The notes: generated by a model from the sequence alone, not told the origin. A DNA stretch of 63,962 bases from an uncultured Arenimonas sp. (GCA_946480565.1 CAMLKR010000003.1:1-63962), one strand, 5' to 3'; positions 27,861 through 37,269 are shown, numbered from the stretch's first letter. A program made the numbers and translations.

Positions 27861-27965
27861 CACACAAGGGGGTCACCGAAGTGGAGGGCAGGATGCCCGC
27901 AACGGCCGCTCGTGAGTTGGTCAGGATGACGCTTACGCCCGAGCGGGCGGGGACCCCCTTGTGTG
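27861..27965. repeat. 14-bp inverted repeat CACACAAGGGGGTC
   Basis: Arm 27861-27874 and its exact reverse complement 27952-27965, 77 nt apart; the match extends a few bases on each side with single mismatches. The enclosed stretch holds small GC hairpins (GGGCAGGATGCCC region). Together with the palindrome at 27631 it fills the 647-bp gap between the first two M13 genes, in which I see no gene. Confidence 0.7.
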
Positions 27966-28151
27966 CGGGACGGCGCACGCCGGATCACCCGCCCACGAGC
28001 AATGGACCTTCTTGCGCCAAAGGCGCAAGCACGAAGGGTGACGTTCGACCTATGCCGAAGCGGGGCGAAGGGTCCAGAATCGGGCGCCCGCCGCGCTGCC
28101 GACGGCCGTTCCCACCTTCCCGAACACGCCCCGCGGGGCCTGGAGCCACAC

Positions 28152-30248
28152 GTGACCCTTCGCTCGATCAAACCCCTGACCCTGGCCCTCGCGGTCACCG
28201 TCGCCCTCGCCGCCTGCCAGAAGACCGAAGCCCCGGCCGAAACCGCCGCCGCGCCCGAACCGGCCGCGCCCCTGGTCGACCTGGCCAGCCTGAAGACCCC
28301 GGTCATCTCCTTCCAGGCCGCCGACCTCGACCCGAACATCGCCGCCTGCACCGACCTCAACGGCTTCGTCAATGGCAAGTGGCTGGCCGCCAACCCGGTG
28401 CCGGCCGACCGCACCACCTGGGGCAGCTTCGAACTGCTGGCCGAACGCTCCCTCGAGATCCAGCAGAAGCTGGTCGAGAACCTGGCCGCCCAGGCCGACG
28501 CCACCGGCACCGCCAAGCTGATCGGCGACGTCTGGGCCACCGGCATGGACGAGGCCGCGATCAATGCCGCCGGCCTGGCGCCGATCCAGCCCATCCTGGA
28601 CCAGATCGCCGCGGTCGATTCCCCGGAAGCCATCGCCGCCCTGCTGCGCAGCAGCTACGCCAAGGGCCAGGGCTATGTGTTCGGCTTCGGCCCGAGCCCC
28701 GACTTCAAGAATTCGGCGGTCAACATCGCCTACGCCGGCCAGGCCGGCCTGGGCCTGCCGGACAAGAGCTATTACTTCGACGAAAAACACGCCGCCGTGC
28801 GCGAGGCCTACGTCGCCCACATCGCGAACGTGCTCAAGCTCGCCGGCGCCGACGAGGCCACGGCCGCCGCGCAGGCCGCGGACGTGATGGCCTTCGAGAC
28901 CCGCCTGGCCAAGGTGTCGATGTCCAGCGAGGAACTCTCGCGCGACGTCTCGAAGTACTACAACCCGGTGTCGATCGCCGACGCCGACGCCCTGACCCCG
29001 AACTTCAAGTGGTCGACCTTCTTCGAATCGCAGGGCCTGGCGGCGCCGGAGATGTTCTCCCTGGCCCAGCCTGACTTCCACAAGGAAATGAACGCGATGC
29101 TGGCCGACGTGCCGGTCGCGACCTGGCAGGCCTACCTGCGCGTGCAGACCATCGACAACGCCGCGCCCTTCCTCGCCGACGCCTTCGCCCAGGAGAACTT
29201 CAACTTCTACGGCAAGACCCTGCGCGGCCAGCAGGAGATGCAGCCGCGCTGGAAGCGCGTGCTCAACACCATCAACAACCAGATGGGCGAGGCCCTGGGC
29301 CAGGAGTACGTCGAGGTGGCGTTCTCGCCGGAGGCCAAGGCGCGCATGCAGACCCTGGTCGGCAACCTCAGCGAGGCCCTGAAGGCGCGCATCGAGGGCC
29401 TGGAGTGGATGGGCGACGACACCAAGGCCAAGGCGCTCGAGAAGTGGGCGGCCTTCACCCCGAAGATCGGCTACCCCGACAAGTGGCGCGACTGGAGCGG
29501 CCTGCAGACCGGCCGCGACAGCTACATCGCCAACCTGATGGCCACCAGCGAGTTCAACTACAAGTTCAACCTGGCCAAGATCGGCCAGCCGGTCGACAAG
29601 ACCGAGTGGCAGATGAGCCCGCAGACGGTGAACGCCTACTACAACCCGCTGGCCAACGAGATCGTGTTCCCGGCCGCGATCCTGCAGCCGCCGTTCTTCG
29701 ACCTCGAAGCCGACGACGCGCTGAACTACGGCGGCATCGGCGCGGTGATCGGCCACGAGATGATCCACGGCTACGACGACCAGGGCAGCCGCTTCGACGC
29801 CAAGGGCAACTTCGAGAACTGGTGGAGCGACCAGGACATGTCCGGCTTCCAGGAGCGTACCGGCAAGCTGGTGGCGCAGTTCGACGCCTACGAGTCCATC
29901 GACGGCCTGCACGTGAACGGCAAGCTGACCCTGGGCGAGAACATCGCCGACCTGGGCGGCCTGGCGGTGGCCTACGACGCCCTGCAGCGCGAGCTGCAGA
30001 CCAAGAAGGTCGCCGAGATCGACGGCTACGGCCAGGACCAGCGCTTCTTCATGAACTGGGCCACCGTCTGGCGCCGCAACTTCAAGCCCGAGGAGCTGAA
30101 GGTGCGCCTGCAGACCGACCCGCACGCGCCGGCCAACTTCCGCGCCATCGGCGCGCCCTCGAACCTGCCGGCCTTCGCCGCCGCCTTCAACTGCAAGGCC
30201 GGCGACGCGATGGTGCGTCCGGACGAGGCCAAGGTCGCCATCTGGTAA
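28152..30248 (+). CDS. M13 (neprilysin-like) zinc metallopeptidase lipoprotein, copy 2
   Basis: 698-aa close paralogue of the gene at 25399, similar along its whole length. GTG start at 28152 gives the signal LTLALAVTVALAACQKTEA with lipobox LAAC; no ATG fits. Zinc motif GHEMIHGYDDQGSRFD (H535, E536, H539), third ligand Glu596 in LGENIADLGGLAVAYDAL, substrate-binding NAYYNPLANEIVFPAAILQ. Expected to be an active endopeptidase facing the periplasm or surface. It has its own strong terminator, so the two copies are separately transcribed. Confidence 0.95.
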   Translation: MTLRSIKPLTLALAVTVALAACQKTEAPAETAAAPEPAAPLVDLASLKTPVISFQAADLDPNIAACTDLNGFVNGKWLAANPVPADRTTWGSFELLAERSLEIQQKLVENLAAQADATGTAKLIGDVWATGMDEAAINAAGLAPIQPILDQIAAVDSPEAIAALLRSSYAKGQGYVFGFGPSPDFKNSAVNIAYAGQAGLGLPDKSYYFDEKHAAVREAYVAHIANVLKLAGADEATAAAQAADVMAFETRLAKVSMSSEELSRDVSKYYNPVSIADADALTPNFKWSTFFESQGLAAPEMFSLAQPDFHKEMNAMLADVPVATWQAYLRVQTIDNAAPFLADAFAQENFNFYGKTLRGQQEMQPRWKRVLNTINNQMGEALGQEYVEVAFSPEAKARMQTLVGNLSEALKARIEGLEWMGDDTKAKALEKWAAFTPKIGYPDKWRDWSGLQTGRDSYIANLMATSEFNYKFNLAKIGQPVDKTEWQMSPQTVNAYYNPLANEIVFPAAILQPPFFDLEADDALNYGGIGAVIGHEMIHGYDDQGSRFDAKGNFENWWSDQDMSGFQERTGKLVAQFDAYESIDGLHVNGKLTLGENIADLGGLAVAYDALQRELQTKKVAEIDGYGQDQRFFMNWATVWRRNFKPEELKVRLQTDPHAPANFRAIGAPSNLPAFAAAFNCKAGDAMVRPDEAKVAIW

Positions 30249-30275
30249 GCCCGGTTCGACGACGCTGATCTTGGG

Positions 30276-30308
30276 AATGGCCCGGGCTCGCCCGGGCCAT
30301 TTCTTTTG
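30276..30308 (+). terminator. Rho-independent terminator of M13 copy 2
   Basis: Stem AATGGCCCGGG / CCCGGGCCATT with loop CTCG (30276-30301), followed by TCTTTT. It lies 27 nt after the stop codon. Confidence 0.92.
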
Positions 30309-30360
30309 GGGCCGGCGGCGGCGGGGCGTTAGAATCCCCTCCCCCCTCGTGGAGCCTGCG

Positions 30361-32268
30361 ATGTCCTCCCGCCTGAAGCCCCTGCTCCTGTCCCCCCTGC
30401 TCGGCAGCCTGCTGCTGACCCTGGCCGCCGCGCCTGCGGCCGCCCAGCGCGCCCCGGCCGTGCCCCAGGCCTGCGCCGATTTTTATACCCACACCAATGC
30501 CGCCTGGCTGCGGGCCAATCCGCTGCCGGGCAATGCCGACCATCTCAGCCGCTGGGACCAGCTGATCGCCCTGGGCCGCAGTCAGCGCGACCAGGTGCTG
30601 GCCGCCACCACGGCCCCGGCCGGCGCCACCGTGTCGGTGCGCCTGGCCGACCTGTTCGCCAGCGCCGAAAACGAGGCCGCGATCGAAGCCGCGGGCATCC
30701 GCCCGATCGAGCCGCTGCTGGCCATCGTCAACCGGATCAAGCGCCCCAAGGACGTCGCCAAGGCCATCGCCAGCCTGCACGCCGCCGGCATGCCGGTGCT
30801 GGTGGACCTTCAGGTGCTGCGCGACAGCTCCGGCAAGCCCTATGCCCAGGTCGGCCCGGGCGGCATGGGCCTGCCCGACCCCGGCTTCTACGGCAGCACC
30901 GACCCGCTGGTGCAGCCGGTCGAGGCCAAGTACCAGGCCGCCGTTTCCGAATGGCTGCGCCTGACCGGCACGCCCCAGGGCAAGCTGGCCGCCGAAACCG
31001 CCGCCGTCATGCAGATCGAGCGCGACCTGGCGAAGTCGGTGCTGGCCGCCGCGCCCTTCCAGGTGATGGCGACCAAGGATGCGGCCAAGGTCGCCGGCGC
31101 GCTCGACCTGGAAGCGGTGCTCGCCGCCCACGGCCTGAAGGCGACCCAGGTGGCCATGACCGGTCCCGGCTTCTTCCAGGCTCTGAACCAACACCTGGCC
31201 AAGACCAAGGCCGACCAGTGGAAGGCCTACCTGCGCGCGCAGATCGCCCGCGACATGGCGCCGACCCTGGGCAAGGCCTTCCACGGCCCCTGGGCCGACC
31301 TGTACGAAGTGACCCTGGCCGGCCAGCCGGCGCCGACCCCGCGCGCCACCCGCGCGCGTTGGGTGCTGGAGGCCCGCGTGCCGGAGTTCCTGGACGCCGC
31401 CTACACCCAGCGTTTCCTGCCGGTGCCGCGCCAGCAGCGCGCGCAGGCGATCGCCGCGGCCGTGAAGGCCAGCGCGCTGGCCGCGGTCGAACGCTCGACC
31501 TGGCTCAGCGCCGCGGGCAAGGCCACGGCCCGCCAGCGCCTGGAGGCCATGCAGGTGCAGGTCGGAAGCGAGGTGCCCGACAACGTGTTCGACGACCTCC
31601 GGTTCTCCCGCGACGACCTCGCCGGCAACGTCCTGAACCTGCGCCGCTGGCTGATGAAATACGCCCTGGTGCGCGCCCGTTTCGCCTGGCCCGCCGAGCA
31701 GTGGCAACCGCTGGTGGTCTGGCTGCCGCAGGAAAACCGCCTGCTCGTCACCGCGGCCACCCTGCAGCCGCCGCTGCTGGACGACGGCGGCAGCGCGGCC
31801 GACTTCGGCGGGCTCGGCGCCCTGGTGGGCCAGCAGATGAGCCTGGCGCTGCAGGCCTGGACCGGCGCCGATGCCGCGGCCTGGAACACGCGCACCCAAC
31901 CGCTGGTCGCGCAATACAACGCCTACTCCGCCACCGGCGGCGCCACCCGCGTCAACGGCACCCGCAGCCACGCCCAGAACCAGGCCGACCTGGCCGGGCT
32001 GGAGCTGGCCTGGGATGCGCTCAACGCCCAGGGCAAGCCGGACGCGAATGCGTCGAAGGCCTTCTTCACCGGCTGGGCCACGCTTTGGGCGCGCCAGGAC
32101 AAGGCCACCGCGCTGGCGGCGGCCCAGGCCAGCAGCGACCATGCGCCGTCGAAATGGCGCGTCAACGGCCCGCTGGCCAACCTGCCCGCCTTCGGCCAGG
32201 CCTTCGGCTGCCGCGCCGGCAGCGCCATGCAGCGCCCGGCCAAGCAGCAGGTCGCCCTGTGGCGTTGA
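30361..32268 (+). CDS. M13-family protein lacking the zinc site (predicted pseudopeptidase)
   Basis: 635-aa secreted protein with a normal signal peptide (LLTLAAAPAAAQ) and no lipobox. It aligns with the two M13 genes upstream (CADFYTHTNAAWLRANPLPG; PLVQPVEAKYQAAV; LPAFGQAFGCRAGSAMQRPA) but has lost catalysis: the HExxH motif is replaced by GQQMSLALQ (residues 490-498) and the third ligand Glu by Gln539 in AQNQADLAGLELAWDAL. The NAYY/NEIVFPA substrate block is also gone (VVWLPQENRLLVTAATLQPP). The frame is intact over its full length, so it is probably a maintained non-enzymatic protein rather than debris. rapA starts 2 nt after its stop. Confidence 0.85.
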   Translation: MSSRLKPLLLSPLLGSLLLTLAAAPAAAQRAPAVPQACADFYTHTNAAWLRANPLPGNADHLSRWDQLIALGRSQRDQVLAATTAPAGATVSVRLADLFASAENEAAIEAAGIRPIEPLLAIVNRIKRPKDVAKAIASLHAAGMPVLVDLQVLRDSSGKPYAQVGPGGMGLPDPGFYGSTDPLVQPVEAKYQAAVSEWLRLTGTPQGKLAAETAAVMQIERDLAKSVLAAAPFQVMATKDAAKVAGALDLEAVLAAHGLKATQVAMTGPGFFQALNQHLAKTKADQWKAYLRAQIARDMAPTLGKAFHGPWADLYEVTLAGQPAPTPRATRARWVLEARVPEFLDAAYTQRFLPVPRQQRAQAIAAAVKASALAAVERSTWLSAAGKATARQRLEAMQVQVGSEVPDNVFDDLRFSRDDLAGNVLNLRRWLMKYALVRARFAWPAEQWQPLVVWLPQENRLLVTAATLQPPLLDDGGSAADFGGLGALVGQQMSLALQAWTGADAAAWNTRTQPLVAQYNAYSATGGATRVNGTRSHAQNQADLAGLELAWDALNAQGKPDANASKAFFTGWATLWARQDKATALAAAQASSDHAPSKWRVNGPLANLPAFGQAFGCRAGSAMQRPAKQQVALWR

Positions 32269-32269
32269 C

Positions 32270-35113
32270 GTGAATCCGTTCGCCCCCGGCCAGCGCTGGT
32301 TCTCCAGCGCCGAACCCGAACTCGGCCTGGGCACGGTGCTGCGCCTGGCCGGCCGCCAGGTGCAGATCGTCTTCACCGGTACCGGCGTGGTGCGCATGTA
32401 CGCGCTGGGCTCGGCGCCGCTGCTGCGCGCGGTGTTCCGGCCCGGCGAGCGGGTGCGCATCGGCGGCCAGGACAAGACGGTCGAGCGCGCCGAGCTGCAG
32501 GACGCGCTGATCCACTACACCTGCGACGGCCAGGTCCACGCCGAGGGCGAGCTGGATGCGGAGCAGCCGGTGTCGCAGGCCGACTCGCGCCTGCTTTCGG
32601 GCCGCGTGGACCGCAACGACCAGTTCGAGTTCCGGCGCGAGTGCCTGCAGCGCCGCGCCGAGGCGCGCGCGCATCCGGGCTGGGGCGTGCTGGGCGCGCG
32701 CATCGACCTGATCCCGCACCAGCTGCGCGTGGCCGGCATGGCCGCGCAGCGCCGGCCGCCGCGCCTGCTGCTGGCCGACGAAGTGGGCCTGGGCAAGACC
32801 ATCGAGGCCTGCCTGATCGCCGCCCAGCAGCTGGCCACCGGCCGCGCCCGGCGCGTGCTGGTGCTGGTGCCGGAAAGCCTGGTGAACCAGTGGTTCGTCG
32901 AACTGCTGCGCCGCTTCAACCTGCCCTTCGCGATCTACGACGAGGAGCGCTGTGAGTCGCTGGAGCTGACCGAACCCAAGGCCAATCCCTTCGAGGACGA
33001 ACAGTGCGTCATCGCCTCGGTGGACTGGCTGTCCAGCCATGAAAAACGCGCGCGCCAGGCCCTGGCCGCCGGCTGGGACCTGCTGCTGGTGGACGAGGCG
33101 CACCACCTGGTCTGGACGCCGGAATTCTCCAGCCCCGGCTATGCGCTGGTCGAAGCGCTGGCGCTGCGCACGCCAGGCCTGCTGCTGCTGACCGCGACGC
33201 CGGAGCAACTGGGCCTGGGCGGCCACTTCGCCCGTCTGCGCCTGCTCGACCCGGCGCGTTACACCGACCTGGACGGTTTCCGCGCCGAGGCGCGCGGCTA
33301 TCTCGAACTCTCCGCCCTGGCCGAGCGCCTGCTCGACGGCCAGGCGCTCACCACCGGCGACATGCAGCGGCTGGCCGCGCTGTTCCCGGACGAAGGCGAC
33401 GAACTGGCGCGGCGGCTGGGCCGCATCGCCGGCGGCGACGCCGCCGAACGGAACGCCCTGCTGGCCGACCTGGTCGACCGCCACGGCACCGGCCGCGTGA
33501 TGGTGCGCAACCGCCGCGCCGCGGTCGGCGGTTTCCCGCGCCGGCTGCCGCAGGTCACCCCGCTGCCGGAACCGGACGAGCCCACCGTGCTCGGCCGCCT
33601 GCGCGCCGAGTTCGCCCACGACATCGGCGAAACCGACGACGAGCCCGCCCACGACTACGCACGCGACCCGCGCACCGACTGGCTGCTCGGCATCCTCGAT
33701 GCCGTCGCGCCGGCCAAGGTGCTGCTGCTGTGCCGGTCGCGCGCGAAGGTGCAGGCGCTGGAGGAGGCCCTGCGCCTTCGCAGCGGCCTGCAGGTCGCGC
33801 GTTTCCACGAAGACATGAACCTGCTGCAGCGCGACCGCAACGCCGCGTTTTTCGCCGACCCCGAGGGCGCGCGCCTGCTGATCGCCAGCGAGATCGGCGC
33901 CGAAGGCCGCAACTTCCAGTTCGCCCAGCACCTGGTGATGTGGGACCTGCCGCTGCACCCGGACATGCTGGAGCAGCGCATCGGCCGGCTGGACCGCATC
34001 GGCCAGCGCGGCGACGTGGTGATCCACGCCGCGGCCGTGCCCGGCAGCGCGCAGGAAGTGCTGCTGCGCTGGGTGCACGAGGGCCTGGATGCGTTCCGCG
34101 GCGTGCTGGCCGACGGGCGCGAGCTGCTGCGCAGCTTTGGCGCCGAACTGCTGCAGCTGGCGGCCCAGGATGCGGACGCGCGCGAACCGGCGCTGACCGA
34201 GCTGATCGGACGCAGCCGGGAAAAACACGCCGAGCTGGCGCGCATCGTCGCCGAGGGCCGCGACCGCCTGCTAGAGCTCGGCAGCCGCGGCGCCGAGGGC
34301 GGCGAGCTGCTGGCCGCGCTGCAGGAAGACGACCGCCACGCGCCGATGGACGACCACGCGCTGCGCCTGCTCGAGGCTTTCGGCGTGCACCACGAGCCGC
34401 TCGGCGCGAACCTCTGGCTGCTGGATCCCGAACACGTCACCGTCGACGGCTTCGAGGAGTTCAAGAACGGCCCTCGCACCGCCACCTTCGACCGCGCCAC
34501 GGCCCTGGCCCGCGACGACCTGCTCTACCTGCGCGCCGACCACCCGCTGCTGCTGTCGGCCGGCGAACTGCTGCTGTCGGGCGAAACCGGCAACGCCGCC
34601 TTCCTGGTCGACGACAGCCTGCCGCCGCGCACCGTGGTGCTGGAGGCGGTGAACGTGCTCGAGTGCGTGGCGCCGCCCGGCCTGGACATCGAACGCTACC
34701 TGCCGCCGGCGCCGCTGAGCGTGGCGGTGGATACGCGCCTGCAGGTGCGACCCGACTTCGCGCCGGGCGAACGCGCCCGCCTGCGCGCCGGCGACCGCGT
34801 GTTCGACCTCTCGCCCCAGCGCAAGATCCTCGCCGCGCTGGTGCCACCGATGCTCGAGCGCGCCCGCGAGGAAACCCAGGCCGTGGCCCAGGCCCGCATC
34901 GCCGAAGCGGTCGCAAAGGCCGACACCCTGCTGTCGAACGAAGCGCAGCGCCTGCGCGCCCTGGCCCGGGTCAATCCGGCCGTGCGCACGGAGGAGATCG
35001 CGGCGCTGGAGAAGGAGCGCGAAACCCTGCTCGCCCTGCTGCCCACCGCCCGCCCGCGCCTGGACAGCCTGCGCCTGGTGGCGAGCACCGACTTCCTGCA
35101 GCTGCGGCGCTAG
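32270..35113 (+). CDS. rapA: RNA polymerase-associated ATPase RapA (SWI2/SNF2)
   Basis: 947-aa DNA translocase that binds RNA polymerase and helps recycle it after transcription. N-terminal Tudor-like part (FAPGQRWFSSAEPELGLGTV), then helicase motifs: LLADEVGLGKTIEACLIAA (I), LLLVDEAHHLVW (II), LLLTATPEQLG (III), LIASEIGAEGRNFQFAQ (V) and LEQRIGRLDRIGQRGDVVI (VI). The C-terminal half has the RapA spacer and SWI/SNF-associated regions. The GTG at 32270 lies one base past the preceding stop; VNPFAPGQRW matches the family N-terminus. Confidence 0.93.
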   Translation: MNPFAPGQRWFSSAEPELGLGTVLRLAGRQVQIVFTGTGVVRMYALGSAPLLRAVFRPGERVRIGGQDKTVERAELQDALIHYTCDGQVHAEGELDAEQPVSQADSRLLSGRVDRNDQFEFRRECLQRRAEARAHPGWGVLGARIDLIPHQLRVAGMAAQRRPPRLLLADEVGLGKTIEACLIAAQQLATGRARRVLVLVPESLVNQWFVELLRRFNLPFAIYDEERCESLELTEPKANPFEDEQCVIASVDWLSSHEKRARQALAAGWDLLLVDEAHHLVWTPEFSSPGYALVEALALRTPGLLLLTATPEQLGLGGHFARLRLLDPARYTDLDGFRAEARGYLELSALAERLLDGQALTTGDMQRLAALFPDEGDELARRLGRIAGGDAAERNALLADLVDRHGTGRVMVRNRRAAVGGFPRRLPQVTPLPEPDEPTVLGRLRAEFAHDIGETDDEPAHDYARDPRTDWLLGILDAVAPAKVLLLCRSRAKVQALEEALRLRSGLQVARFHEDMNLLQRDRNAAFFADPEGARLLIASEIGAEGRNFQFAQHLVMWDLPLHPDMLEQRIGRLDRIGQRGDVVIHAAAVPGSAQEVLLRWVHEGLDAFRGVLADGRELLRSFGAELLQLAAQDADAREPALTELIGRSREKHAELARIVAEGRDRLLELGSRGAEGGELLAALQEDDRHAPMDDHALRLLEAFGVHHEPLGANLWLLDPEHVTVDGFEEFKNGPRTATFDRATALARDDLLYLRADHPLLLSAGELLLSGETGNAAFLVDDSLPPRTVVLEAVNVLECVAPPGLDIERYLPPAPLSVAVDTRLQVRPDFAPGERARLRAGDRVFDLSPQRKILAALVPPMLERAREETQAVAQARIAEAVAKADTLLSNEAQRLRALARVNPAVRTEEIAALEKERETLLALLPTARPRLDSLRLVASTDFLQLRR

Positions 35114-35120
35114 CGCACGC

Positions 35121-35777
35121 TCACCGCACCAGCCGCGGCCCGCGCGGGCGGAACGGCGGCTGGCCGCGCCAGTAGCGGATCATCAGCCAGCCGAACAGCA
35201 TGCCGCCCAGGTGGGCGAAGTGGGCGATGCCGGATTGGGTGTTGAACACGCCCAGCAGCAGTTCGATCGCGCCGAACACGATGACGAAGGTGCGCGCCTT
35301 CATCGGGATCGGCGGGATCAGCAGCATCAGCTGGCGGTTGGGGAACAGCATGCCGTAGGCCAGCAGCAGTCCGAACACGCCGCCCGACGCGCCCACCGTG
35401 GGATAGATGCCCTGCCCCGTGATGCCGGAGGTCACCACCAGCAGCTGGATCAGGCCGGCGCCGGCGACGCAGACCAGGTAATAGGTGAGGAAGCGGTTGC
35501 TGCCCCAGGTCTGCTCCAGCGAGGAGCCGAACATGTACAGCGCCAGCCCGTTGAAGAACAGGTGGCCGAAGCTGCCGTGCAGGAAGCCGTAGGTGAGGAT
35601 CTGCCAGGGCAGGAAGCCGACGCTGACCGGCGAACCGTCCTCGGCGAAGCCGGCCGGGTACTCGCCCAGCGGCCAGAGCATGAAGTAGTGCAGATATTGC
35701 GGGCTGATCACCTGCTGCAGCAGGAAACCGATGCCGATGGCCCAGAGCAGGGCGGTGGTGGCCGGGGGCAGTCGCAT
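35121..35777 (-). CDS. Rhomboid family intramembrane serine protease
   Basis: 218-aa protein with six predicted membrane helices. Rhomboid signatures: YGFLHGSFGHLFFNGLALYM (helix 2 His-x3-Asn region), catalytic Ser in TVGASGGVFGLLLAY, and catalytic His in IAHFAHLGGMLFGWLMI. It should cleave single-pass membrane proteins within the bilayer. Convergent with rapA (7-nt gap). Substrates unknown. Confidence 0.92.
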   Translation of the reverse strand: MRLPPATTALLWAIGIGFLLQQVISPQYLHYFMLWPLGEYPAGFAEDGSPVSVGFLPWQILTYGFLHGSFGHLFFNGLALYMFGSSLEQTWGSNRFLTYYLVCVAGAGLIQLLVVTSGITGQGIYPTVGASGGVFGLLLAYGMLFPNRQLMLLIPPIPMKARTFVIVFGAIELLLGVFNTQSGIAHFAHLGGMLFGWLMIRYWRGQPPFRPRGPRLVR

Positions 35778-35817
35778 GCGGGAAGGCTCGTGCGGAACGT
35801 GGCCTTATCATAGCCGC

Positions 35818-36447
35818 ATGGCCCCCGCCCCCACCTTCCCGCCCGACGCCGCCACGCTCGACGACCTGGCCACACGCCTGCGTGATGGCGACTGGACCGT
35901 GCTCGAGCTGTCGCCGGCCGATCCGCTGCTGCTGGCCGCCGGCGCCGAAGCCCGCGGACACGCCGATGCAGCCCGCCTGCACCCCGCCGCCACCGGCCGT
36001 GCGGACGACCGCCGCTTCGCCGGGCTGCGCGGCGACTCGACGCTGTGGCTGGACGACCCGGCCTGTGGCCCGGCCGCGCGCGACCTGCTGGCGGCGCTGG
36101 ATGCGCTGCGCGGCGAACTCAACCGCCGCCTGCTGCTGGGCCTGGACTCGGTCGAGGCGCACTTCGCGCACTACCCGCCGGGCGCCGGCTACGCGCGCCA
36201 CCGGGACCGCTTCCGCAGCGACGACGCGCGCGTGCTGTCGATGGTGGTCTACCTCAACCCGGACTGGCCCGAGGAGGCCGGCGGCGCGCTGCGCCTGCAC
36301 CTGCCCGAAGGTCCGCACGATGTCCCGCCGCGGCTGGGCACGGTCGCGATCTTCCTCAGCGAAACGATCGAACACGAAGTGCTGCCGGCGCGGCAGCCGC
36401 GCTTCAGCGTCGCCGCCTGGTTCCGGCAGCGGCCACGTTCCGGCTAG
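35818..36447 (+). CDS. 2-oxoglutarate/Fe(II)-dependent oxygenase (prolyl 4-hydroxylase-like)
   Basis: 209-aa oxygenase. The iron ligands are the His and Asp of YARHRDRFRSDDARVLSMVV and the His of SETIEHEVLPARQPRFSVAAW, whose later Arg would bind 2-oxoglutarate; YLNPDWPEEAGGALRLH lies between. This is the pattern of small bacterial prolyl-hydroxylase-like enzymes. Divergent from the rhomboid gene across 40 nt. Its last 44 nt overlap the convergent Atl gene. Substrate unknown. Confidence 0.87.
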   Translation: MAPAPTFPPDAATLDDLATRLRDGDWTVLELSPADPLLLAAGAEARGHADAARLHPAATGRADDRRFAGLRGDSTLWLDDPACGPAARDLLAALDALRGELNRRLLLGLDSVEAHFAHYPPGAGYARHRDRFRSDDARVLSMVVYLNPDWPEEAGGALRLHLPEGPHDVPPRLGTVAIFLSETIEHEVLPARQPRFSVAAWFRQRPRSG

Positions 36448-36817
36448 CCTTCGGAGCGGGTTCCGGCGGCGCCCACAGCATCTGGTCCAGCGTCGCCGCC
36501 GCACGCTGCCCGCGCACCCTGCCCGCCTCGATCCGCACGCCCTCGGCGCGCAGCCGCTGCACTTGCTCGTCGTAGCCGGCCGAGCCTTGGGGAAAGGCGA
36601 CCCGGCCGTCGGAGCGCAGCACGCGATGCCAGGGCAGGCCCGGTTCGTCGCCTGCGGAAAGCACGCGCGCCACCAGCCGGGCCCGGCCCGGCAGGCCGGC
36701 GCGGCGGGCGATTTCGCCGTAACCGGCGACCTGCCCGCGCGGGACCGCCCGCACCGCGGCCAGGATCAGGCGGCGGCTGCGCTGGGCTTCGGTCTCGTCC
36801 TTGGGGTTTGCCGGCAT
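36404..36817 (-). CDS. Alkyltransferase-like protein (Atl, MGMT family without active Cys)
   Basis: 137-aa protein of the methylguanine-DNA methyltransferase family. It has RAVPRGQVAGYGEIARRAGLP and the active-site segment GLPWHRVLRSDGRVAF, where the usual PCHR Cys is Trp (PWHRV). This change defines Atl proteins such as E. coli YbaZ/eAtl, which bind O6-alkylguanine and hand the lesion to nucleotide excision repair instead of repairing it. Start ATG 36817 (MPANPKDETEAQ). The 3' end overlaps the oxygenase gene by 44 nt. A DNA-repair link between the two is possible but unproven. Confidence 0.88.
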   Translation of the reverse strand: MPANPKDETEAQRSRRLILAAVRAVPRGQVAGYGEIARRAGLPGRARLVARVLSAGDEPGLPWHRVLRSDGRVAFPQGSAGYDEQVQRLRAEGVRIEAGRVRGQRAAATLDQMLWAPPEPAPKASRNVAAAGTRRRR

Positions 36818-36857
36818 GGGGTTTAGGATACCCCTCCCGAACGGAATCGATCCCGCC

Positions 36858-37265
36858 ATGCAGAACTTCGAACAGATCCGCGGCCACCTCCAGGGCAAGT
36901 ACAAGCTCACCACCAGCGAGCCCTACCTGGTCTGCGTGCAGCTGTCGCTGGCCCAGGGCCGGCGGCACCAGAGCATCTTCCTGTCGGAACTGGTGGGCGA
37001 CGACGGACGCGAATACCTGCGCGTGAACACCGTGCTGGCGCCGATGACCGGCATCGACGCGCGGCGCATGCTGGCCTTCAACTGGCAGAGCCGCGTGGGC
37101 TACCTCGCCATCGGCGAGCTCGACTCGGTGCCCTACCTGCAGCTGTGCGAGAACCGCCCGTACGACACCCTCACGGCCTCCGAGCTCGACCGCCTGGTGC
37201 TGGAGATCGGCGGCCTGGGCGACCAGATGGAGCGCATGCTCTCCGCCGGCGGTGACCTGCTGTAA
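36858..37265 (+). CDS. Conserved hypothetical protein, possible YbjN/CesT-like fold
   Basis: 135-aa soluble protein: MQNFEQIRGHLQGKYKLTTS, then DDGREYLRVNTVLAPMTGID and SRVGYLAIGELDSVPYLQLC. The alternation of strands and helices and the length recall the type III secretion chaperone-like/YbjN group, a weak impression. No catalytic motif seen. Divergent from the Atl gene and convergent with pit. Confidence 0.6.
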   Translation: MQNFEQIRGHLQGKYKLTTSEPYLVCVQLSLAQGRRHQSIFLSELVGDDGREYLRVNTVLAPMTGIDARRMLAFNWQSRVGYLAIGELDSVPYLQLCENRPYDTLTASELDRLVLEIGGLGDQMERMLSAGGDLL

Positions 37266-37269
37266 CCGA

